Source: CAADGU01 sp964581605 (lineage in GTDB: Bacteria; Chloroflexota; Anaerolineae; Promineifilales; Promineifilaceae). From it: DNA of 20,439 bases. Positions 14,863 through 20,439 of this stretch are shown piece after piece (positions within the stretch are counted from its first letter, which is position 1; each line of letters begins with the position of its first letter). The stretch lies in NCBI GenBank assembly GCA_964581605.1, contig CAZOPF010000099.1, positions 1 to 20,439 of the forward strand, written 5' to 3'. Under the pieces are notes generated by a model that was given only the letters and a program-made list of their open reading frames with translations, was not told the origin of the DNA and made no database searches. The position numbers and the translations under genes were made by a program.

Positions 14863-17800
14863 TTACGGTTTTAGCACCGCTGGCAAATTAATCGTATATA
14901 GCGTAGGTGACTGCACCATATGGAACCACCACGCCCCCTGTCCATCCGTCCCTACAAACAGTTTATCTGGCGCACTAAAATTTGCATCCACCGAACGGAC
15001 CCGCGAAGGGGTGAATCCTTGTGTCATATGGAACCATTTGCCAGAATAATCCGGCGAAACCCACATGCCCTGCCCCACACTACCCGCAAAAATATCGCCT
15101 GTGTCAGCCAACGCGTGGTCAATGGAGCGGAAAGATAGTCCCACCAGGGCCTCATTATCCACTGCCTCCCAGGTCACACCGCCATCTATACTCCGCGAAA
15201 GGCCAGCAACAACCGTGCCGCCCGTATACGCCGACACACCCGCATTGGCCGCATACACATGTGTCCCCTGTGCAGCATCTGGCGCATGACTCAGATCGTA
15301 CACCAATGTTGAAGGTTCGCCTATAGCCGTAGCCCAACTATAGCCTGTGTTACTGCTGTAATACACCCCATCACCATAAGTTGCAGCCACCAACCGATCC
15401 GTCACACCAGGTACCCGTTCAATGTCCAGGATGATTTTTTCGGTATTCGCCCCATCCACCAATGCACGATACCAGTTGGCGCCAGCATCATTACTAACAT
15501 AAATGCCATCGGCCGTAGCAAGTGCCAGACTATCATAACTCCCTGTACGCGACTCAATGTCAAAGATTGACCAGGCAGACGGAGGTAAATTTGTTACTGA
15601 GGTTGGCTGCCAGGACACGCCTTGATCATAGCTTTCAAATACCGCCCAGTTACTATAAAACGTACCGGCATACAGTACCACCCCCCCCAGGCCAGGGCCA
15701 GTCGTCGCCTCCAGGGCATAGACAAAGGGTAAAAACAGCCCTTTATTAGCCTGGGCCCACGTTTTCCCCCCATCCATGCTGCGGAAGATGCCAGACCCCC
15801 ACGTACCGGCATATACCATCATGGGATTCAGAGGATCAGCTTCCATATCCAATACATACGTCTTCTGCATACCACTTGTCTGTCTAACAAAGGTTGTCCC
15901 CGTATCGGCGGATTTATACACACCGCCGCCGAAATAAAAATTGCCCTCCGGGTAATTAACGGGGAAATCATACCGCCAGTAGGTCTGCTGCGAACCAACA
16001 TAAGCAACGGCCGAATCTGATGGATGCACAGCTAACCCCCAGGTGTTAAAACCAGGAAATGCGCTATCAGCTCTCGCCCAGATAGCGCCACCATCTACAC
16101 TTTTCCACACGTAGAAATCCCCGGTAACAAAGATGATGTTGGGGTCAACGGGTGAGTATTCGATGTTGTGCAGATAATTTTCACCCAACCCGGTGTTGGC
16201 AGTATTCCAGACCTCGCCGCCATCGGTTGTGATCATTACACCCTGTCCATAGGTAGCAGCCAGCACGGTATTTGGATCATTTGGATGCACGGCAAAGTGC
16301 GTTACCACGTTGGTAACAGTGGCGTTTCCGCCTACCATCGTCCAATCCTGGCCGCCATTGGTGGAGCGGAAAATACCGCCATTAGCTCCCCAATCTCCTC
16401 TGGAAGCGTAGGCAATGTTGGGGGAGGAGGGTGAAAAGGCAATGGCCCGGCCGCTGGCCAAAGTAGCGCCGGGCATATCTAATGCTGTCCATGAATCTCC
16501 ACCGTTTTGGGTTATATAAAATCCCCAACCGGCTACGGCCGCTATCAAACGATTGCCATTGGTGGGGTGAACGGCCAGATAACGGGCCGGTACCCAATCA
16601 ATTCCCAACGGTATACGGCTATCATCGCTGGTATCAATAAGTGGAACGGTAACATCCATATCTTGTTTGGGGTTGATGGTTGCTTGATCAGATGTGTCTG
16701 CGATGATGGCCGCTTCTGACTGTGGTCGCGGCCGTAATGTATAAGTTGAGCCACCTGCCTGATGCACCCACTCGCCATCTATCAACGTCGCGGCCGTGCC
16801 AAAAATCGCTTCCGGCAATGAGCGGAGCAGCGTCCAATTATTGCCGCCATCGGTGCTTTTATACACCCCATCGCCCCAGGTGGAGATATAAACCGTTTGG
16901 GCACTGGCCGGAGATATAACCAGATTAGTCACTTCCAGGCCACCGAATGTACCCAGACCATTTAACTGGGCTGTCCAACTGCTGCCCCCATTGGTGCTTT
17001 TATAGACACCTTCAGTAGTCGCTGCATAAACAGTATTGGGAGATGTTGAATCAATCGTCAGTTCGTTGATGGAGGGAGACGGCCGTTCCGGCCCCCGATA
17101 CAACCATTCATCCGCTTCTATTACCGAAAATTTGAGATCGCCGCCTGGCCCGGCATTAAAAGTTGCTACCTCAATATAATAAGTTGTGCCCGCTCTGGCG
17201 CTAAACTCCAGATAACTGTTCCAGCCTAGCCCGCTATCATCATCACAAGCCACATTCGTCAAACTACCGGCCGTGCCCGTCCACACGGCCAACATGGTGT
17301 CGTAAGTACCACCACCCACATACGTGCTGCCATTCGTATGAACCACAAGGGAAGTATCGGCCGAGGGCGTATAGCGATACCAGACCGATATATTGCCTTG
17401 ATTTGCTGAACCACAGGGATAAATCGGATCGTCCACACTGGTTGAACCAGAAGTAGTTGTCACCTGGTTCAGGTAAGGCAGGGTGCTGATGTGGCGCGCA
17501 TTGGTAAAAAGATCATGTGGCGGCACACTGTTGACTGCAAACGGGAACCCTTGTTGTGTTCCCGTTCCGCCGTCAAGCACGGCCGCCCACGCTCCCGTGT
17601 ATTGCAGCGCATTGCCGGTGGTATGCTGCCCCCAAACAGTAAGGGGCACGGCCCAAGGGCCAGAAGCCAGCGAGCCATCCATTTGCCAGTCTACCCAATA
17701 CGTGCCCGGCGCCAGATGAATAATGCCCCCTACGCTGGCAACGACAGCCATAATGGGACGGTCTGTTGCTGCTCCTGAGTTCGGTTCCGTTACCCGATAG

Positions 17801-18273
17801 GCACTTGTCCAATAGCTACCGGCCAGACGGTTGGTAACAGTATCACCAAAAATGACCATACTACCTGGAGCATCTGGAACACCATCCCAGATACGGAAAT
17901 TTACGGCCGTAATCGTTGAGGTTGTTGATGATCCTGTCTGGTAGCTATAGAAGGTAAAGGACTCCACATCCCATCCATTTGCGTCCGTCACGGTAAAATC
18001 ATCGGCCACCCGAAACCCGGCCGAAACCTGATGTCCATAGCCGTAGGTGCTCATACCGAATAAAACCGACTGCAAAATGCTCTCATCTGCCCCACCTGCT
18101 CCACTGAGCGGGCTGTTCACAAAGGGGCCATTTTCATAGACGGATTGCACGGCATCTGTTTCAGCGACGACGGGCTGCGACGCCTGATTACCCGCCAACA
18201 AGACGGCGACCAACAAGAAAGCCAGTAAACACACTGGCCCTCCGAAGCCTGAGATACCTGACAGATTTTTCAT
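14863..18273 (-). CDS. Large secreted Asp-box (BNR/sortilin-like) beta-propeller protein
   Basis: The 1136 residues start at ATG 18273, chosen because AAGGAGG sits 5 bases upstream; the in-frame 18294 start lacks one. The signal peptide is residues 1-37 (hydrophobic CLLAFLLVAVLLA). A beta-sandwich-like domain spans about 75-245 (FRIWDGVPDAPGS). A pre-peptidase C-terminal/CUB-like domain spans about 252-385 (SVWYRYTPSADTSLVVHT; CDDDSGLGWNSYLEF). From about 390 on there are about 13 Asp-box hairpins of the S-x-D/N-x-G-x-x-W type (for example STDGGNNW, SMDGGKTW, SIDGGVTW), enough for two propellers as in sortilin/BNR proteins. The C-terminus is INLPAVLKP, resembling the LPLVxK/R tails of other Chloroflexota exported proteins. 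No catalytic residues can be assigned. It is probably an extracellular binding or glycan-related protein and lies 77 bp downstream of the kinase gene. Confidence 0.85.
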   Translation of the reverse strand: MKNLSGISGFGGPVCLLAFLLVAVLLAGNQASQPVVAETDAVQSVYENGPFVNSPLSGAGGADESILQSVLFGMSTYGYGHQVSAGFRVADDFTVTDANGWDVESFTFYSYQTGSSTTSTITAVNFRIWDGVPDAPGSMVIFGDTVTNRLAGSYWTSAYRVTEPNSGAATDRPIMAVVASVGGIIHLAPGTYWVDWQMDGSLASGPWAVPLTVWGQHTTGNALQYTGAWAAVLDGGTGTQQGFPFAVNSVPPHDLFTNARHISTLPYLNQVTTTSGSTSVDDPIYPCGSANQGNISVWYRYTPSADTSLVVHTNGSTYVGGGTYDTMLAVWTGTAGSLTNVACDDDSGLGWNSYLEFSARAGTTYYIEVATFNAGPGGDLKFSVIEADEWLYRGPERPSPSINELTIDSTSPNTVYAATTEGVYKSTNGGSSWTAQLNGLGTFGGLEVTNLVISPASAQTVYISTWGDGVYKSTDGGNNWTLLRSLPEAIFGTAATLIDGEWVHQAGGSTYTLRPRPQSEAAIIADTSDQATINPKQDMDVTVPLIDTSDDSRIPLGIDWVPARYLAVHPTNGNRLIAAVAGWGFYITQNGGDSWTALDMPGATLASGRAIAFSPSSPNIAYASRGDWGANGGIFRSTNGGQDWTMVGGNATVTNVVTHFAVHPNDPNTVLAATYGQGVMITTDGGEVWNTANTGLGENYLHNIEYSPVDPNIIFVTGDFYVWKSVDGGAIWARADSAFPGFNTWGLAVHPSDSAVAYVGSQQTYWRYDFPVNYPEGNFYFGGGVYKSADTGTTFVRQTSGMQKTYVLDMEADPLNPMMVYAGTWGSGIFRSMDGGKTWAQANKGLFLPFVYALEATTGPGLGGVVLYAGTFYSNWAVFESYDQGVSWQPTSVTNLPPSAWSIFDIESRTGSYDSLALATADGIYVSNDAGANWYRALVDGANTEKIILDIERVPGVTDRLVAATYGDGVYYSSNTGYSWATAIGEPSTLVYDLSHAPDAAQGTHVYAANAGVSAYTGGTVVAGLSRSIDGGVTWEAVDNEALVGLSFRSIDHALADTGDIFAGSVGQGMWVSPDYSGKWFHMTQGFTPSRVRSVDANFSAPDKLFVGTDGQGAWWFHMVQSPTLYTINLPAVLKP

Positions 18274-18284
18274 CACATCCTCCT

Positions 18285-18333
18285 TGTAGGGCAATTTTTC
18301 AAATCGCCGCCCGATTGAGAAAATCGGGCTACA
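18285..18333. repeat. Compound double-hairpin element between kinase and propeller genes
   Basis: Outer arms TGTAG (18285-18289) and CTACA (18329-18333) enclose an imperfect stem (GGCAATTT / AAATCGCC) and a perfect 8-bp stem (18309-18316 / 18322-18329, loop GAGAA). The left part resembles the pstA-pstB hairpin at 13207. It looks like a small dispersed palindromic element (REP/MITE-like) or an mRNA processing structure. It ends beside the Shine-Dalgarno of the propeller gene. Confidence 0.5.
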
Positions 18334-18350
18334 CTTTTCATTGTTTCAAG

Positions 18351-20201
18351 TTATGGCGGCGGTGGCGTATTGGTTGGCGTTGGCGTTGGTGGCGCAGTAG
18401 GTGGTGGCGGAGTAGGCGGGGGGGCCGTTGGCGGCACGGCCGTTGGTGGCACGGCCGTTGGCGGCACGGCCGTTGGCGGGATAGGTGTCGGCGGGGCGGT
18501 TGTTGCCGTCGGTGGCACAGGCGTATTGGCCGGGCGCGTCGCGGTGGCAATTGGTCGTGTCACAGTGGCTCGTACGGCCGTTGAGGTGGGCGTGAGTGAT
18601 TGCGCTGGCGTAGCTGTAACGGTTCCTGTGTCCTCCACGTCCTCTTGCGCGGCAACCCGTATCTCCCGGAGATCGCTTTCCAGCAGGGGGGCCTCCACAT
18701 CATCTGATTCCAACCGGATAAACCAGCGATATAAGCCAGGTGTCTGTAAAATATCGCCCAGGATGAATTGCAGGCGGAACAATGAACCAGAAACCGGCTT
18801 TTCCGCGGACATCGCCCGCATTTCTTCACCATCGGCCACAAAATAGAGAGTGAAAAATTGATCGGCCGCTAACGTTTCTGGCCAGCGCCAGGTAAACTGC
18901 ACTTCATCGGTGAGGGCAAATGTTTCCTCATCCGGCCGTACCAGGGCAATTTCGCCAGTAACGGCCGTATTGGTTGGGGCGGCTGTGGCGGTGGGCGATG
19001 CCGGCACAATGGTATTGGTTGGCGTGGGTGCGGCCGTGCTTTCGGCAATGGGTAATGGGATTGTTGTAGCATCTGTGACGGCCGTTACCCCTGTTGCCTC
19101 TGGTGTAGCAGGGGATGATTGGGGGCGCAGCCACAGCTGCCAGCTGCCAACTGCACCAACGAACAGCAGCAGCAACAGCAGCAGGGCATATGGCCAACGG
19201 CGGCGTGACTGCGCCAATGTAGCCGTTGCTGGTTCTGTTACCACCGTTGACGGCGGCGGCGGCACAATTTTGCTGCCACCTGTTATCAGTTTGCCGGTTT
19301 CCGGCGGCTGCCAGAGCCATGCCCCGGAAACAGCCATTTGCCCTGGTGCTCCCGCCAGTTGCAGCAACTGATCCAGAGCGGCTACCAATTCTTCGGCCGT
19401 TTGGTAGCGATTCTCCGGTGCTTTTTGCATACATTTTTCAATGACGGCGATGACTTCCGGCGGCAAATCGGGCCGGATGAAACGCAAAGGGCGCGCTTCT
19501 TCATAAATCTGTTTATGCAAGACACCCCACTGCCCATCGGCCGTAAACGGCCGTGCTCCGGCGAACAGTTCATACAAAATAATGCCAAGCGAATAAAGGT
19601 CGCTGCGGCCGTCCACCAACTCCCCTTTCACCTGTTCCGGCGACATATAATGCGGCGTACCAAGCAATACATTTGTTTGCGTTAACCGGGGATTGCTCTC
19701 CACCACCGCAATACCCAAATCCGTCAGCAGCGGTTTGCCGTTTGCCTCCAACAAGATATTGCTCGGCTTCAAATCCCGATGCACAATGCCTTTGCGATGA
19801 GCGGCCGCCAGCGCATCCGCCACCTGCCGCGCCAGGGCCAGGGCATAAGGGGTAGTCAAAATCTCCTTCCGACGGCCCAACTCCGCCAGTTTTTCGGCCA
19901 GGGTGCCTTCGGCCACATATTGCATGGCGATGTACGGCTGCCGCGTATTCGTATTGCCAATAGCATACACCTGTACCACATTTGGGTGGTGCAACTGAGC
20001 CATTGCCTGTGCTTCGCGCCGGAATCGCTCCACAAAACCACTATCCTGGGCAAAATTCGCCAGCAATATCTTCAGCACCGCCTGGCGGCGCAAATCAGTA
20101 TCCAGCGACAGAAATACATCTGCCATCCCACCCCGCGCCAGATGCTGTATTACCTCATACTGGCCAATCTGTTGTCCAATAAAACTATTTGGGTCAGTCA
20201 C
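18351..20201 (-). CDS. Transmembrane Ser/Thr protein kinase (PknB type) with outer Ig-like domain and Pro/Thr tail
   Basis: The 616 residues start at GTG 20201, with AAGGA nine bases upstream. The kinase domain is at about 14-282: glycine loop LARGGMADV (21-29), ATP lysine K44 (AVLK), helix-C E63, catalytic HRDLKPSN (141-148), metal-binding DLG at 161-163 in place of DFG, and SPE (187-189). All catalytic residues are present, so it should be active. A single membrane helix lies at about 337-358. Outside it are a Pro/Thr-rich linker, a beta-sandwich domain at about 417-517 (FTWRWPETLAADQFFTLYFV ... YRWFIRLES) and a Pro/Thr-rich tail (about 525-616) including AVPPT repeats. There are no PASTA domains. 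It probably senses an extracellular or cell-wall cue and phosphorylates cytoplasmic proteins. The propeller gene downstream may be its partner. Confidence 0.92.
   Translation of the reverse strand: MTDPNSFIGQQIGQYEVIQHLARGGMADVFLSLDTDLRRQAVLKILLANFAQDSGFVERFRREAQAMAQLHHPNVVQVYAIGNTNTRQPYIAMQYVAEGTLAEKLAELGRRKEILTTPYALALARQVADALAAAHRKGIVHRDLKPSNILLEANGKPLLTDLGIAVVESNPRLTQTNVLLGTPHYMSPEQVKGELVDGRSDLYSLGIILYELFAGARPFTADGQWGVLHKQIYEEARPLRFIRPDLPPEVIAVIEKCMQKAPENRYQTAEELVAALDQLLQLAGAPGQMAVSGAWLWQPPETGKLITGGSKIVPPPPSTVVTEPATATLAQSRRRWPYALLLLLLLFVGAVGSWQLWLRPQSSPATPEATGVTAVTDATTIPLPIAESTAAPTPTNTIVPASPTATAAPTNTAVTGEIALVRPDEETFALTDEVQFTWRWPETLAADQFFTLYFVADGEEMRAMSAEKPVSGSLFRLQFILGDILQTPGLYRWFIRLESDDVEAPLLESDLREIRVAAQEDVEDTGTVTATPAQSLTPTSTAVRATVTRPIATATRPANTPVPPTATTAPPTPIPPTAVPPTAVPPTAVPPTAPPPTPPPPTAPPTPTPTNTPPPP
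18430..18474 (-). repeat. Three 15-bp repeats coding AVPPT, each containing ACGGCCGT
   Basis: Units at 18430, 18445 and 18460 differ at one base. They encode the AVPPT units of the kinase's outer tail, and each carries one copy of the overrepresented octamer. Confidence 0.85.
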
Positions 20202-20397
20202 GTGCTTTTGTCCTTGATGGAATCAGGGGAAACAGGCACCATTCCTGATACCAAAACTGACGTTCCTCCCTTACAGGATAACATGTTCAGGACAAAAGTA
20301 CCAGAACCAACTAGGCAACATCACTGGCAAAATTGACGGCCGTCCCCCCCTTTACATACAATCTCACCCACAATTTACGTTCAAGAGGAGAAACCAG
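20202..20397. other. Divergent intergenic region between kinase and epimerase-type gene
   Basis: No gene is visible. It should hold promoters for both divergent genes, but I cannot point to convincing -35/-10 boxes. An ACGGCCGT copy lies near 20336. Confidence 0.4.
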
Positions 20398-20439
20398 ATG
20401 AAAGTATTGTTCATAGGCGGTACAGGGATTATCAGTTCG
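20398..20439 (+). CDS. 5' end of an NAD-dependent epimerase/dehydratase-type gene (truncated by window)
   Basis: ATG 20398 is preceded by AAGAGGAG with a proper 7-base spacer. The 14 residues visible, MKVLFIGGTGIISS, form the first beta strand and GGTGxI dinucleotide-binding loop of an extended short-chain dehydrogenase/epimerase. The fragment is too short to name a substrate, and the gene continues beyond the window. Confidence 0.75.
   Translation, partial: MKVLFIGGTGIISS

Noticed and set aside
1..20439. tRNA, rRNA, transposase or phage genes
   Set aside because: I found no cloverleaf, rRNA-like stretch or recognisable transposase/integrase in the translated frames.

Overview
The window looks like a scaffold from an environmental member of the Chloroflexota (Anaerolineae-like). 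That placement is an inference. It rests on a lipoprotein whose mature end is a long VETVVE-type linker, a Ser/Thr kinase with a Pro/Thr-rich outer tail, a secreted beta-propeller protein ending in an LPxVLK-type tail, and moderately high GC. A run of exactly 100 Ns (4546-4645) marks an assembly gap inside a repeat. The palindromic octamer ACGGCCGT occurs about 33 times by my reading, against an expectation below one, much as HIP1 does in cyanobacteria.

Layout. 35-1330 (+) is a soluble HExxH metallopeptidase-like protein of unknown family. It converges on a D-cysteine desulfhydrase/ACC-deaminase family enzyme (2425-1370, -), and a perfect 15-bp hairpin lies between them. Divergent from the enzyme is a membrane histidine kinase of PhoR type (2610-3998, +). 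On the minus strand follows a two-gene unit: a P-loop ATPase (6966-5686) and a TPR protein (5656-4213). The TPR repeats are nearly identical at DNA level and broke the assembly; the gap arithmetic shows the gene is probably intact.

The core is a phosphate-uptake operon, pstS-pstC-pstA-pstB-phoU (7573-14803, +). A roughly 600-bp upstream region holds an array of TTAACA-like half-sites mostly in 11-bp register (a Pho-box-like array) and a leader that can fold into a long stem enclosing a hairpin. The operon's proteins are unusual. PstS is a lipoprotein carrying two identical phosphate-binding domains. PstC has an extra beta-rich domain of about 80 residues in its first outer loop. PstA has a complete PstS-like domain in the same loop, with its two halves in reversed order, that is, a circular permutant. 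I consider this the most novel thing in the window. Each junction between the five genes also has its own long, near-perfect hairpin.

Downstream, convergent with phoU across another terminator-like hairpin, is a minus-strand pair: a transmembrane PknB-type kinase (20201-18351) followed by a large secreted Asp-box propeller protein (18273-14863). The window ends with the first codons of an NAD-dependent epimerase/dehydratase-type gene (20398 onward, +).

How it fits together: low phosphate would be sensed by a two-component system, of which the PhoR-like kinase may be one half (no response regulator is in the window). This would act on the half-site array to induce the pst operon. PstS and the domain embedded in PstA would capture phosphate, PstCA would transport it, PstB would power transport, and PhoU would couple transport state to the kinase. 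The ATPase/TPR pair and the kinase/propeller pair are accessory modules of unknown role.
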